Shown here piece after piece: positions 1 through 8,239 of a stretch of 64,000 nucleotides of DNA (position 1 is its first letter; each line of letters starts with the position of its first letter). The position numbers were made by a program, and so were the translations under genes. Location: assembly GCA_035455245.1 (NCBI GenBank), contig DATIFN010000016.1:108377-172376 (forward strand), in the 5' to 3' direction. The DNA comes from UBA8516 sp035455245. GTDB lineage: Archaea > Thermoproteota > Nitrososphaeria > Nitrososphaerales > Nitrosopumilaceae. The notes beneath the pieces are model-generated. The model had not been told where the DNA came from. It saw nothing but the letters and a program-made list of their open reading frames with translations, and did not search any database.

Positions 1-309
1 ATGTCCTTGTAATCGACTTTCGAATTTTCTAAGAGTTTCAATCTCCGATTTGTCAAAATATCCAGCTACGGCAAGGTTTGAAAACAGTCCAGGAGATGCA
101 TGTCCTTTTGACAATACCAGTCTGTCACGATCCTCCCACAGAGGATTCTTTGGATCATATCGCAAGAATTTAAAAAAGATACACCCCATAATTTCCGCCA
201 TCGAAAAAGAACCTCCTGGATGCCCAGAGCCAGCAATTGAGGTTCCTTTTATGACAAGTTTGCGAGTTTCGTGAACTTGCTTTATGATGTGATAGTAATT
301 TAGTCCCAT
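1..309 (-). CDS. Transketolase N-terminal subunit (partial, 3' end outside window)
   Basis: First 103 residues of an archaeal split transketolase, the thiamine diphosphate enzyme of the non-oxidative pentose phosphate pathway. Visible motifs are SGHPGGS (residues 28-34) and SKGHASPG (about 68-75), whose histidines contact the cofactor. In archaea the enzyme is usually made as separate N and C subunits; the C subunit would be expected beyond the left edge. The ATG at 309 is the only plausible start, because an in-frame stop lies about 15 nt upstream. Identification is secure although the gene is cut. Confidence 0.9.
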   Translation of the reverse strand, partial: MGLNYYHIIKQVHETRKLVIKGTSIAGSGHPGGSFSMAEIMGCIFFKFLRYDPKNPLWEDRDRLVLSKGHASPGLFSNLAVAGYFDKSEIETLRKFESRLQGH

Positions 310-428
310 GCCTTTTCCATTTTCTTAAAATCTTGAACATCTAAGAATGAATCAATATTCATAATTTTTAGCGTATTTGGAGCAAATAAAAAGTTATTTC
401 AGAAAATTTCAATTTGATAAATCAATAG

Positions 429-626
429 GTGAGATATAGATCTTCAGAATTTATTCCTATCAAAGTTTATGACTACAAATATGGGAGAAACTGGTATATT
501 TCTTCAATATTAGATCCTCATACCAAAAATCAAATAATTTGTCCAGTTGAGCATACAAGGATCTTATCGAAAAGAAAGAAAAAACTAGAGGAGGTATCCA
601 AGATCTTAAAATCTCTTTACAAATAA
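429..626 (+). CDS. Small basic hypothetical protein, 65 aa
   Basis: Unrecognised 65-residue protein starting at GTG; an in-frame TAG directly precedes the GTG, so the gene cannot extend upstream. It has an aromatic N-terminal half with several Tyr and Trp, a CPVEH stretch in the middle, and a lysine-rich helical C-terminus. No membrane segment or signal peptide. It stands alone between the divergent transketolase gene and a convergent tiny zinc-finger ORF. The composition looks like real coding sequence, but no function can be assigned. Confidence 0.5.
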   Translation: MRYRSSEFIPIKVYDYKYGRNWYISSILDPHTKNQIICPVEHTRILSKRKKKLEEVSKILKSLYK

Positions 627-647
627 CGGAAGGATTCCTCTTAAAGA

Positions 648-776
648 TTAGTATCCTCTGCTGTTTCTATCAGGTGCCGAATTGTTTGGATTTCTAAATC
701 CGTGCTTTTCCATCATATGATTTAAGAATCTTATATCGTCAGTGAATTTTTCACCACAAACTGCGCAATTTCCCAC
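648..776 (-). CDS. Micro-protein with one C2H2 zinc finger, 42 aa
   Basis: Reading the minus strand from GTG at 776 gives 42 residues with a classic C2H2 finger: CAVCGEKF, a 13-residue spacer ending in Leu, then HMMEKH. The reading frame stays open about 15 codons upstream of the GTG but offers no ATG, GTG or TTG there. The tail is Asn/Arg-rich. Tiny C2H2 proteins are common in archaea and are suspected nucleic-acid or protein binders. The finger geometry (C-x2-C ... H-x4-H) makes coding more likely than not; the exact start is uncertain. Confidence 0.55.
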   Translation of the reverse strand: MGNCAVCGEKFTDDIRFLNHMMEKHGFRNPNNSAPDRNSRGY

Positions 777-829
777 AGGGTTTATTCGGCATCGCCATCT
801 TTTTAGGTTTTCATATCATATAGATTACC

Positions 830-1087
830 ATGGAAAAAAGTACACACCTCCCAAGGCTTTCATTTTCCATCACACCAAACGAGCAAGGATATCTTATTGC
901 ATGTAATGAAATCCCATACCTTTTCACTGATGCGTCAAAGGTAGAGGAAATAAATGATCAGATTAGTAAGCTTGTTGCGGAATATATCGAATATTTTCCA
1001 TACGATGCAATAAGACGAGGAGTAGATCTTACGATACCAACAGAGGCAATTTGGAAAGCTACACCAAACAGTATTGCATTAGAATAA
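830..1087 (+). CDS. Hypothetical small protein, HicB-like fold suspected, 85 aa
   Basis: 85-residue soluble protein beginning at ATG. The pattern LSFSITPNEQGYLIACNEIP followed by a helix (SKVEEINDQISKLVAEYIE) resembles the HicB/UPF0150 beta-beta-alpha fold, in which a strand ending at the 'P' is followed by an amphipathic helix. There is no HicA-type toxin beside it, so a toxin-antitoxin role is not supported. It ends 3 nt before the convergent 5S rRNA gene. The fold assignment is inference from the residue pattern only. Confidence 0.6.
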   Translation: MEKSTHLPRLSFSITPNEQGYLIACNEIPYLFTDASKVEEINDQISKLVAEYIEYFPYDAIRRGVDLTIPTEAIWKATPNSIALE

Positions 1088-1090
1088 AAA

Positions 1091-1207
1091 GTGCCAGCAC
1101 TACCGCTTCCCAAGGGCTCTCGCACCTTAGTAACACAGCAGCGACATTGGGTTTGACTTCCGGGTTCGGAATGGGACCGGGTCGGACCCCAACACTATGG
1201 CCGGCTT
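1091..1207 (-). rRNA. rrf: 5S ribosomal RNA, unlinked to 16S/23S
   Basis: The minus strand folds as an archaeal 5S rRNA: the ends GCCGGC... and ...GTGCTGGCAC form helix I, and the internal segments CCCATTCCGAACCCGGAAGT and the GGTGCGAGAG region match conserved loops of the molecule. Length is about 117 nt. No 16S or 23S lies nearby, which fits Nitrososphaerota, where 5S is transcribed separately. Ends may be off by one or two bases. Confidence 0.93.
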
Positions 1208-1254
1208 AATTGTTGTTTCAATATTCTTCTGTATTAATCTTACTTGAATAAGAG

Positions 1255-1263
1255 GTATAAATT
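1255..1263 (+). promoter_or_regulatory. TATA box for the ABCE1 gene
   Basis: An AT-rich TATA element (GTATAAATT) is centred 26 nt upstream of the ATG at 1285. That spacing puts the transcription start at or within a base or two of the start codon, so the mRNA is probably leaderless. Confidence 0.5.
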
Positions 1264-1284
1264 AACGAGTGAATTGAGTAATTT

Positions 1285-3069
1285 ATGACTCATCGAGTTG
1301 CTGTACTTGATAGGGAATTATGTCAACCCAAAAAATGCGGGCTTGAGTGTATCAAATATTGTCCGGTAAACAAGTCAGGAGCAGATTGTATTATACTAAA
1401 TGAAGAGATTGGAAAAGCTCAGATTGATGAAAACATATGCAACGGGTGTGGTATCTGCGTAAAAGTATGTCCCTTTGATGCTATTACCATTGTAAATCTA
1501 GCACAGGAACTGAAAACGGAAAAAATTCATCAGTATGGAATAAACTCTTTTCGATTGTACCGAATTCCCACACCAAAAAAAGGTCAGGTAATAGGCCTGC
1601 TTGGTAGAAATGGAATGGGAAAAAGCACGATTGTCAATATTCTTTCGGGAAACTTAAAACCAAACTTAGGAAATTATGCATCTCCCCCAGAGTGGAGCGA
1701 TATTTTGAAGAATTTTCAAGGAACTGAATTAAAATCCCATTTTGAAAAAATTGCAAATGATCAGATCAGAGCTTCAATAAAACCTCAGCAGGTGTACAAT
1801 TTGGCTAAAGTTTTTAACGGGACTACAAAGGAACTTTTAGAAAAATATGATGAGCGTAACGTCATGCAAGATCTTGTTAGAGAACTAGGGTTACAAAATT
1901 CAACGGAAAACAGGCTTAGCGAACTTAGTGGTGGGGAATTGCAAAGACTTGCTATTGCAGTTGCAGCATCAAAGGATTCTGATTTTTATTTTTTTGACGA
2001 GCCATCATCCTATAATGACGTATTTCAAAGAATAGGAGTAGCAAGGGTAATCCAAGGTCTGGCCAAGTTAGGCAAAAGCGTGATGGTGGTAGAACATGAC
2101 CTGACGGTGCTCGATTACCTCAGTGATTTTATTGATGTACTTTATGGTGAACCAGCAGCCTACGGTGTTGTTGCAGATCTATTATCTGCAAAAGTTGGAA
2201 TTAACGTCTTCTTAGATGGTTACCTACCAAATGAGAATGTGAGGTTTAGAGATACTGCATTCAGGTTTGATGCATCGACTTCATCAGATGAGTTTGTGAT
2301 GACAGAAAATGTCATCACATATCCAACTTTGCAAAAAACTTATCCCAAATTTTCAGTATCTATTGAGGCTGGAAAGGTACGAAAAAATGAGGTTCTTGGA
2401 ATCGTAGGTGCAAACGCTTTAGGAAAAACAACTTTGATGAAGATGATAGCAGGGGTTGAAAAACCAAATTCTGGTGCTCTAGAAACTAAAGTCAAGATAG
2501 CTTACAAACCACAATACTTGACTAATGATTATGATGTTGAAGTGATTTCACTTTTAGAAAAGGCAAATGAGGGAGGATTAGAAGGAACCATTGAAGAAGA
2601 ACAAGTAGTCGATCCATTAAAGATAAAAAAACTTTACAATAAATCTGTCAAGAATTTGTCAGGTGGAGAATTACAAAAGGTGGCAATTGTTGCATGCCTT
2701 TTGCAAAAGGTCGATCTATTTGCACTTGACGAACCGTCAGCATTTTTAGATGTTGAAGATAGAATTGCAATTGCCAAGCTTATCCAGCGATTTGTTCGCT
2801 CATATGGCAAATCTGCAATTATAATAGATCATGATATTCAACTCATGGATCTGATCTCAGATTCATTAGTGATTTTTGAAGGAATTCCAGGAAAGGAGGG
2901 CCATGGTTCATCGCCAATGTCAAAAGCAGAAGGAATGAATCGTTTCCTAAAATCACTAGACATCACGTATAGACGTGATGAGACAAGTATGAGACCTCGA
3001 GTAAACAAAACTGGCAGCAGGCTTGATCGAGGACAAAAACAGTCGGGTCATTTCTATTATAGAAATTGA
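1285..3069 (+). CDS. Ribosome recycling ATPase ABCE1/Rli1
   Basis: 594-residue cytoplasmic twin-ATPase that splits ribosomes after termination together with aRF1/Pelota. The N-terminus carries two iron-sulphur motifs (eight Cys within residues 13-65, the second reading CNGCGICVKVCP). NBD1 has Walker A GRNGMGKST near residue 109 and signature LSGGELQR near 212; NBD2 has GANALGKTT near 376 and LSGGELQK near 460. Both Walker B/DEP segments and H-loops (VEHD, IDHD) are present. Length matches the family (about 590-600). Its stop overlaps a possible TTG start of the trm5-like gene, so the two are likely one transcription unit. Confidence 0.97.
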   Translation: MTHRVAVLDRELCQPKKCGLECIKYCPVNKSGADCIILNEEIGKAQIDENICNGCGICVKVCPFDAITIVNLAQELKTEKIHQYGINSFRLYRIPTPKKGQVIGLLGRNGMGKSTIVNILSGNLKPNLGNYASPPEWSDILKNFQGTELKSHFEKIANDQIRASIKPQQVYNLAKVFNGTTKELLEKYDERNVMQDLVRELGLQNSTENRLSELSGGELQRLAIAVAASKDSDFYFFDEPSSYNDVFQRIGVARVIQGLAKLGKSVMVVEHDLTVLDYLSDFIDVLYGEPAAYGVVADLLSAKVGINVFLDGYLPNENVRFRDTAFRFDASTSSDEFVMTENVITYPTLQKTYPKFSVSIEAGKVRKNEVLGIVGANALGKTTLMKMIAGVEKPNSGALETKVKIAYKPQYLTNDYDVEVISLLEKANEGGLEGTIEEEQVVDPLKIKKLYNKSVKNLSGGELQKVAIVACLLQKVDLFALDEPSAFLDVEDRIAIAKLIQRFVRSYGKSAIIIDHDIQLMDLISDSLVIFEGIPGKEGHGSSPMSKAEGMNRFLKSLDITYRRDETSMRPRVNKTGSRLDRGQKQSGHFYYRN

Positions 3070-3074
3070 CTCGA

Positions 3075-3902
3075 ATGTTAAAGGAGGCAGTGGTAGGAAT
3101 ACTGTCAGAAAAAGAAATTTCAGAATTGTATGGGGCATTTGATCAGATTGGAAATATCATAATTCTAAGAATACCAGATTCTCTTCTCCCTAAAAAGAAA
3201 GCAATTGGAGAAACTCTTTTAAAAAAAGTGAAAACTGCAAAATCTGTGTTTTATCAATCATCTCCAGTTGAAGGTGATTTTAGAATACGAAATTTGGAAT
3301 TACTGGCTGGGGAAGATGAAACAGAGACAGAATACAAAGAACATGGATGTAGATTCAAAGTAGATGTAGAGAAGGCATTTTTTTCTCCTAGACTTTCTAC
3401 TGAAAGAGAAAGAATTGCAAATATCATAAAAGATGGAGAAATTGTAATCAATATGTTTGGTGGAGTGGGGATGTTTTCTATTATTGCAGCAAAGAAAAAG
3501 AAATGTACTGTTTATAACATTGACATTAATCCATATGCAATTGATCTCTGCAAAAAAAGTATCGGCCTAAACAAGCTAAAGGGACAAGTTGAGTCCATTA
3601 TTGGAGATGCATCTAAGATAATTGAAGAAAGATTAATTGACAAAGGGGATAGAGTTCTTATGCTACTCCCAGAAAGGTCTGATGAATTTCTCAATTCAGC
3701 CATTAAAGCAACAAAGAGTGGCGGAATAATCCATTATTATTCACATCAGCATGCGGATAAAAAACAAGACGCTGTAGGATTATCAAAACAACATTTCTTG
3801 CAAATAACCCCCGTTAAGTCCGAAATCATTGGGGGAAGAATGGTAAGGCCTGTAGGACCTCATTATTATCAAACTGTCGTTGACGTCAAAATACAAAAAT
3901 AA
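3075..3902 (+). CDS. Trm5-family tRNA (guanine-37-N1) methyltransferase
   Basis: 275-residue class I SAM methyltransferase that would methylate G37 next to the tRNA anticodon. Visible are the Trm5/Taw2 signature FSPRLSTERERI (about residue 104), SAM motif I NMFGGVGMFSI, the acidic DINPYAI strand, and the C-terminal block IIHYYSHQHADKK. The usual N-L-P motif of Trm5 is replaced by L-L-P (MLLPERSDEFL). It lacks the GY-type motif of the wyosine enzyme Taw2, so Trm5 is preferred. ATG at 3075 is chosen; a TTG at 3066 overlaps the ABCE1 stop and would add three residues. Confidence 0.85.
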   Translation: MLKEAVVGILSEKEISELYGAFDQIGNIIILRIPDSLLPKKKAIGETLLKKVKTAKSVFYQSSPVEGDFRIRNLELLAGEDETETEYKEHGCRFKVDVEKAFFSPRLSTERERIANIIKDGEIVINMFGGVGMFSIIAAKKKKCTVYNIDINPYAIDLCKKSIGLNKLKGQVESIIGDASKIIEERLIDKGDRVLMLLPERSDEFLNSAIKATKSGGIIHYYSHQHADKKQDAVGLSKQHFLQITPVKSEIIGGRMVRPVGPHYYQTVVDVKIQK

Positions 3903-3960
3903 TTTTTGTCATTTTATAAATCACATTTACTTCCGCATCTAATCAAATCTTGATCTAAGA

Positions 3961-4185
3961 TCATTTTTTGTCATCTGATACGGTAGATGAGGGAGATGGT
4001 TTTGATGTTGCCATATTATATCCTATCCAAGATATTACTCCCAGTATTCCCCCTACTGCCATAAGTACTGAAAGTTGTAGAACTATTGGACTCCATTCTG
4101 AAAGCATTAGGAGATAAGCATATACAACAAATCCAACAATACACAAAACAAAGATCGCTATTCCCATATTGCGTTGTCGAGTCAT
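3961..4185 (-). CDS. Small two-helix membrane protein, 74 aa
   Basis: Unrecognised 74-residue protein with two hydrophobic helices (about residues 8-27 and 37-55) and a short Ser/Lys/Asp-rich cytoplasmic tail (KPSPSSTVSDDKK). A basic N-terminus (MTRQRN) predicts N-in topology. It lies downstream of the GNAT gene on the same strand, 36 nt away, and converges with the trm5-like gene. No function is assigned; small double-spanning proteins of this kind are common in the group. Confidence 0.65.
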   Translation of the reverse strand: MTRQRNMGIAIFVLCIVGFVVYAYLLMLSEWSPIVLQLSVLMAVGGILGVISWIGYNMATSKPSPSSTVSDDKK

Positions 4186-4221
4186 AGCGCTAGAGTCTTT
4201 CTGAGAGTAATTTAATTTAAT

Positions 4222-4746
4222 CTAGTAGAAAAATTCGATTGCCATCAAGTATGCATCTTCGCCATCACGATAGTATGATTTTATTCGCTGTTTAATGATA
4301 AACCCAATTTTTTCATAAAGTCTGACTGCTTCATTATTGCTGCAACGTACTTCCAAATATAGCTCATCTGCTTTTTTTATCTTGGTACCCCCAATTGCTT
4401 CTTCTACTAGAGCTCTTCCAATTCCCTTTTTTCGTTGCTCTTCTAATACAGCAACAGAAACTACATGGCCTTTTTTCACAAAACCCAGTTTTTTGAAATT
4501 AGAAAATCCATATTCTGTTTTGCACATAATATATCCAACTAGTTTACCGTTAACCTCTGCAACCAGAAATGATTCCGGGAGTTCTGCAAGTAAACTTTCA
4601 TAAAAATAATCAGAATAATGTTCTGGTAAGGTTTTCATGTTAATTTCCATTACTGGAATCAGATCGCTAGGATCACATCTTCGAATAACACAATCTCCAA
4701 TTTCTCTAAGTGCTACTTGCAATTCTAAATTATCAGCATCTATCAA
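4222..4746 (-). CDS. GNAT acetyltransferase, RimI/Ard1-type N-alpha-acetyltransferase
   Basis: 174-residue GNAT-fold protein resembling archaeal protein N-terminal acetyltransferases. The acetyl-CoA loop reads EEQRKKGIGRALVEEAI (Q/R-x-x-G-x-G/A motif, about residues 101-117), followed by LEVRCSNNEAVRLYEKIGF, the typical RimI C-terminal block. The start is TTG, immediately preceded by an in-frame stop; a later start is possible because the first 15 residues are weakly conserved in character. It is divergent from the site-2 protease gene, with 56 nt between them. Confidence 0.85.
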   Translation of the reverse strand: MIDADNLELQVALREIGDCVIRRCDPSDLIPVMEINMKTLPEHYSDYFYESLLAELPESFLVAEVNGKLVGYIMCKTEYGFSNFKKLGFVKKGHVVSVAVLEEQRKKGIGRALVEEAIGGTKIKKADELYLEVRCSNNEAVRLYEKIGFIIKQRIKSYYRDGEDAYLMAIEFFY

Positions 4747-4802
4747 TTATTTAACCTTAAGCAAGTAAAGGAATTAATTCGTAGCAAAAGAAATCATATT
4801 CA

Positions 4803-5870
4803 TTGAGTGAACCTACCCAAGAAGAGGTAATATCTATCGTTTCCTCTGCATTTGATATTAAAAGCGTAAATCAGAATCTGGATGCCCTACAATTTGAGAT
4901 AGAGCAAGAAGGATTCAAACCAAAATTTGTAAAACTTGCACAAAGTTTAGAATCAAAGAATTTGGTTGGAAGACTTGAAAAATTTGAGAACAGGGTATTT
5001 CTCTTGGTGGGAAGATTCCAACCCCCAAAAGCGAGACGGGCTTGGATACCAAGAGTACTTTTTGCTGCAACGATAGCTGTAGTAATGATTGATGGATATT
5101 ACAGAACGTTAGAAGCCAACTCCATTGTTAGAATTGGAGACCCATTCGAGATGTCGGTTCTGTATACAGGTGCTCTGATTGGGATATTGGGTGTACATGA
5201 GCTTGGTCACATCATAGCTTCAAAATGGCACAAGCTGAAGACGAGTTGGCCATATTTTATTCCCGGCATCCCAATTTTTGGTTTTATTCCTACCTTTGGA
5301 GCTCTTATTATGTCTCGTAGTTTTACTATAAACCGAGACATTCTTTTTGATATTGGCATATCTGGGCCAATTGCAGGATTAATTGTAGCGGTTGTGGTAT
5401 CTTATTATGGAGCATATCTTTCCCCAGTGATTCCAGAATCTCAAGCTCAACAACTGCTTGCTCAATCACAATTTTTTGAGGTACATGAAAGTATGATAAT
5501 GAAAGCAACCGAAGTTCTCGCAGGTAAATCCATCGTAGGAACAGAAATAGTAATGTCGCCCGTTCTACTTGCGGCTTGGTTTGGTTTTTTAATAACTTTC
5601 TTAAATCTTCTTCCGGCATGGCAGCTCGATGGAGGACACATAGCTCGCGCCACACTTGGAAGAAAATGGCATAAAATTACAACATATGTTGGGATCGGAG
5701 TATTGGCGATTCTAGGATATTGGATAATGGCACTTTTTGTACTTTCATTTAGCATGAGAAGCCCAGATGTGAGACCACTTGATGATATTTCTCCACTTTC
5801 AGGTAAACGAAAAAAATTATTCATATTAGTAATTGGTCTTGCGGTAGTCTGCGCTCCGCTTCCATTTTGA
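4803..5870 (+). CDS. Site-2 protease-like M50 zinc metalloprotease, membrane
   Basis: 355-residue intramembrane protease. HELGH (about residue 137) supplies two zinc histidines and the general base, and LLPAWQLDGGH (about residue 266) supplies the aspartate ligand in the NxxPxxxLDGG context. Around these are at least six hydrophobic segments. Residues 1-75 form a soluble N-terminal domain with no recognised fold. Such proteases cut membrane-anchored regulators or remnant signal peptides. The start is TTG; no in-frame ATG precedes the conserved region closely. The 3' end lies 3 nt from the convergent LarA-like gene. Confidence 0.88.
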   Translation: MSEPTQEEVISIVSSAFDIKSVNQNLDALQFEIEQEGFKPKFVKLAQSLESKNLVGRLEKFENRVFLLVGRFQPPKARRAWIPRVLFAATIAVVMIDGYYRTLEANSIVRIGDPFEMSVLYTGALIGILGVHELGHIIASKWHKLKTSWPYFIPGIPIFGFIPTFGALIMSRSFTINRDILFDIGISGPIAGLIVAVVVSYYGAYLSPVIPESQAQQLLAQSQFFEVHESMIMKATEVLAGKSIVGTEIVMSPVLLAAWFGFLITFLNLLPAWQLDGGHIARATLGRKWHKITTYVGIGVLAILGYWIMALFVLSFSMRSPDVRPLDDISPLSGKRKKLFILVIGLAVVCAPLPF

Positions 5871-5873
5871 ATA

Positions 5874-6962
5874 CTACCTTAACAAAACATATGATCCATC
5901 AGAAACAACGGAGACTTTTTGTCGTATGCCTTGTGTCTTTAAAATATAATCCATGGCATCTTTTATACCACTAAATGCGATCATACCTAGTTTTTCCTTT
6001 ATATAAAACTCTGGTAGAATCGAGACTATTCCTATATTGAATTTTTTTGCAGTTTCAGTTAAAAACAAAAGATCCTCCATGCCGTCAACATATTTTGCGG
6101 GGTTTTTCAGCCTGTCCAAATTCATTCTTCCCTCAATGTATTGTTGAATTGCCTCTGAACCTATTCCTCTTCCACATTCTGCCAAGAGAATTGCAAGCCC
6201 CTCTTCCTTGATTGCTTCAGAACAATTCCAAAGGGAACCAAGTGATCTGCCAAGAGTTTCGCCTCCACCTTCTTTTCCGGGACTAATTATCATTGTCCTA
6301 TGTTTTCCTATTTCGTTTACAGCAATAGGTACAAATGATTTTGATATTTGCGATGTTGATGACGGGTGCCCTGTTGCAAAATCTATCACTCCTGTTGAAT
6401 TACCTACTATTTCAATTGCTGAAATCTCAAATTCGTCAGTAAATTTTTGTGCGATTGAAATATTTGGAAGATCTTCTCCTGGCGCTGGGAGATTTCCTTT
6501 TCTTTTTTCGTATGCTGCAAGCATGTGTTCTTTTCCAAATCTTCTAATGAGTTTTGTAGAAATGGTGTTAAATCCAAATAATCCGTCAAATTCCATTTCT
6601 CCGACAAAGATAAGATTGGAATTTGAAAGTTGAACATCATCGAATTCTGCAATTGACAAACTAGGATCTGTGAAAATGCTTTTCATCAAATTCAAACCAG
6701 GTTTATCAATTAGGAGTCTAGGTTTTGGAATTGATTTTTGATTACATGTATCAAATAAAAGTGAAATTATCTTTTGCACTGCCTTTGAATGATCCAAGAC
6801 AACAAGTTCTGTAGGTTTTGAAAGATCAATTTGTTCTAATTTGGAGGCAATTTCAGGGTCCGTTAGAACAGTACCTGTAGAGTCTATTTTTTTGTCAAGG
6901 TTTTCTGCTCGTATGTCTAGTACGACATCGGTTGATCCATAATTAAGCCAAATTTCCGGCAT
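5874..6962 (-). CDS. Divergent LarA-like (lactate racemase family) protein
   Basis: 362-residue protein whose order of motifs follows LarA: N-terminal IWLNYGSTDVVLDI, a VVLDHSKAV stretch where LarA has DHTRPV, CSEAIKEEGLAILLAECGRGIG (LarA: AAEATxxGGxxIxxAxxxxGxG), and a C-terminal AMDYIL...VSVVSDGSYVLL that matches LarA's end. The SGGRK segment carrying the lysine that holds the nickel-pincer cofactor is not visible, so lactate racemase activity is doubtful. It is divergent from pyrE, 50 nt away. The family call rests on remembered LarA sequence and needs a profile search. Confidence 0.55.
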   Translation of the reverse strand: MPEIWLNYGSTDVVLDIRAENLDKKIDSTGTVLTDPEIASKLEQIDLSKPTELVVLDHSKAVQKIISLLFDTCNQKSIPKPRLLIDKPGLNLMKSIFTDPSLSIAEFDDVQLSNSNLIFVGEMEFDGLFGFNTISTKLIRRFGKEHMLAAYEKRKGNLPAPGEDLPNISIAQKFTDEFEISAIEIVGNSTGVIDFATGHPSSTSQISKSFVPIAVNEIGKHRTMIISPGKEGGGETLGRSLGSLWNCSEAIKEEGLAILLAECGRGIGSEAIQQYIEGRMNLDRLKNPAKYVDGMEDLLFLTETAKKFNIGIVSILPEFYIKEKLGMIAFSGIKDAMDYILKTQGIRQKVSVVSDGSYVLLR

Positions 6963-7012
6963 AAGACTACGGATAGGACAGTTAAAATAAATCTGATATA
7001 GTTAATTTTGCT

Positions 7013-7609
7013 GTGGATTTTGTCAAAGAATTTGCAACGTTTTTGTACCAAAATGGTGCGATAAAGTTTGGAAATTTCAAGCTTTCCAGTGGTAAAGAAA
7101 GCCCTTACTACATAGATTTACGATTAGTCCCAAGCTTCCCCCACCAGTTTAGAAAAATGATAAAGGCACTTCAAAATTCAATATCAGAAAAGATAGGTTT
7201 TGAGAATTTTGATTGTATTGCCTCTGTTCCTACATCAGGGCTCGTAATTGCGTCTGCCCTTGCCATTGAACTTGTAAAACCGCTCATATACATCAGGCAG
7301 AAACCCAAGGAGTATGGAACAGAAAACGTCATTGAAGGCAAGATACCAAAAGGAACAAGAGTTTTACTTGTAGATGATGTTGCAACAACTGGTCATTCTT
7401 TGATAAATGCGATAAAACATCTAAAAAACGAAGGCATGATTGTAACGGATGCATTTACAATAATAAATCGATTTGAGGGAGCCAGAGAAACGTTAGCTGC
7501 AGAGAATATCAGACTATATGAAATTACAGATATCATGACATTGGCAACCATACTACACCAAGAAGGTCTGGTTGACGATCAAACTTTCGATGCGTTAAAA
7601 AACAAATAG
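7013..7609 (+). CDS. pyrE: Orotate phosphoribosyltransferase
   Basis: 198-residue enzyme of pyrimidine synthesis that joins orotate and PRPP to give OMP. The PRPP-binding motif VLLVDDVATTGHS (about residues 118-130) is intact, preceded by the KLSSGKESPYYIDLR N-terminal motif and the YIRQKPKEYGT flexible catalytic loop with its lysines. Length is normal. The start is GTG. No other pyr gene is adjacent. Confidence 0.95.
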   Translation: MDFVKEFATFLYQNGAIKFGNFKLSSGKESPYYIDLRLVPSFPHQFRKMIKALQNSISEKIGFENFDCIASVPTSGLVIASALAIELVKPLIYIRQKPKEYGTENVIEGKIPKGTRVLLVDDVATTGHSLINAIKHLKNEGMIVTDAFTIINRFEGARETLAAENIRLYEITDIMTLATILHQEGLVDDQTFDALKNK

Positions 7610-7641
7610 ATCTAATCTGAAGCATAAAAAAGCTTACAGAA

Positions 7642-8205
7642 TTAGCTTTCGTAGATCATTAGTTCTTTTTCTTCAAGCAGAGTGTGCAAGTTGTGTACCG
7701 CTCGATATACTTCAGACTCTTTTTTTGCACCGGTGCAAACTAGTTTTCCTGAAGCAAAAAGCAGAATCACTGTCTTTGGATCAAGCATTCTGTGTATCAA
7801 TCCAGGAAATTGTTCTGGTTCATACATACTTCTTGGAAGAGTTCTTGCAGCCTGTTCCAAATGGATTTTTCCTCCAAGACTTGCAGATGCCACTATATTT
7901 TGTATTACAATTACTGCATCTTTTTTGATTTTTATTCCACCCTTTCGAAGCTTCTGTACTACACTTCTTACTGCTTTGATAGCTTGTTCTTCAGATTTTG
8001 CACCAGTGCAAACCATTTTACCAGAACTAAAAATCAGTGTTGCTGTCTTTGGGGATTTTAGTCGGAAGACCAACCCTGGAAATTGATCTGGATGATATTC
8101 AACATCGGGAAAGGTTTGTGTAATGACATTGAGATCAATTTTTTGATCAACCGAAGCGGATGCAACCACATTTTCTATGCTAACTATAGGTTTTGTTTGA
8201 GGCAT
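7642..8205 (-). CDS. tbp: TATA-box binding protein
   Basis: 187-residue general transcription factor made of two direct repeats of the saddle fold (about residues 8-95 and 99-185). Each repeat holds the hallmark I(E/Q)N(V/I)VAS(A)S and PGL(V/I)xR and SGK(M/L)VCTGAK motifs, including the intercalating phenylalanines (TLIFSSGK and ILLFASGK). The end (EEKELMIYES) is acidic. It starts at ATG and is converged upon by pyrE. Its promoter contains two TATA-like sequences (see the separate entry), suggesting autoregulation. Confidence 0.97.
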   Translation of the reverse strand: MPQTKPIVSIENVVASASVDQKIDLNVITQTFPDVEYHPDQFPGLVFRLKSPKTATLIFSSGKMVCTGAKSEEQAIKAVRSVVQKLRKGGIKIKKDAVIVIQNIVASASLGGKIHLEQAARTLPRSMYEPEQFPGLIHRMLDPKTVILLFASGKLVCTGAKKESEVYRAVHNLHTLLEEKELMIYES

Positions 8206-8213
8206 GTTTGGTT

Positions 8214-8239
8214 CCTTATATATGGGCTTTATATATACT
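8214..8239 (-). promoter_or_regulatory. Double TATA element upstream of tbp
   Basis: Reading toward tbp on the minus strand there are two TATATAA-type elements, at about 8228-8238 and 8214-8223. The distal one is centred about 29 nt from the ATG at 8205, right for a leaderless transcript. The proximal one is only about 14 nt from the ATG, too close to initiate the same mRNA. It could be a TBP-binding site that blocks initiation. Confidence 0.4.

Noticed and set aside
830..1087. HicAB toxin-antitoxin locus
   Set aside because: Only a weak HicB-like pattern is present and no HicA-like partner with a double-stranded RNA-binding fold is adjacent.
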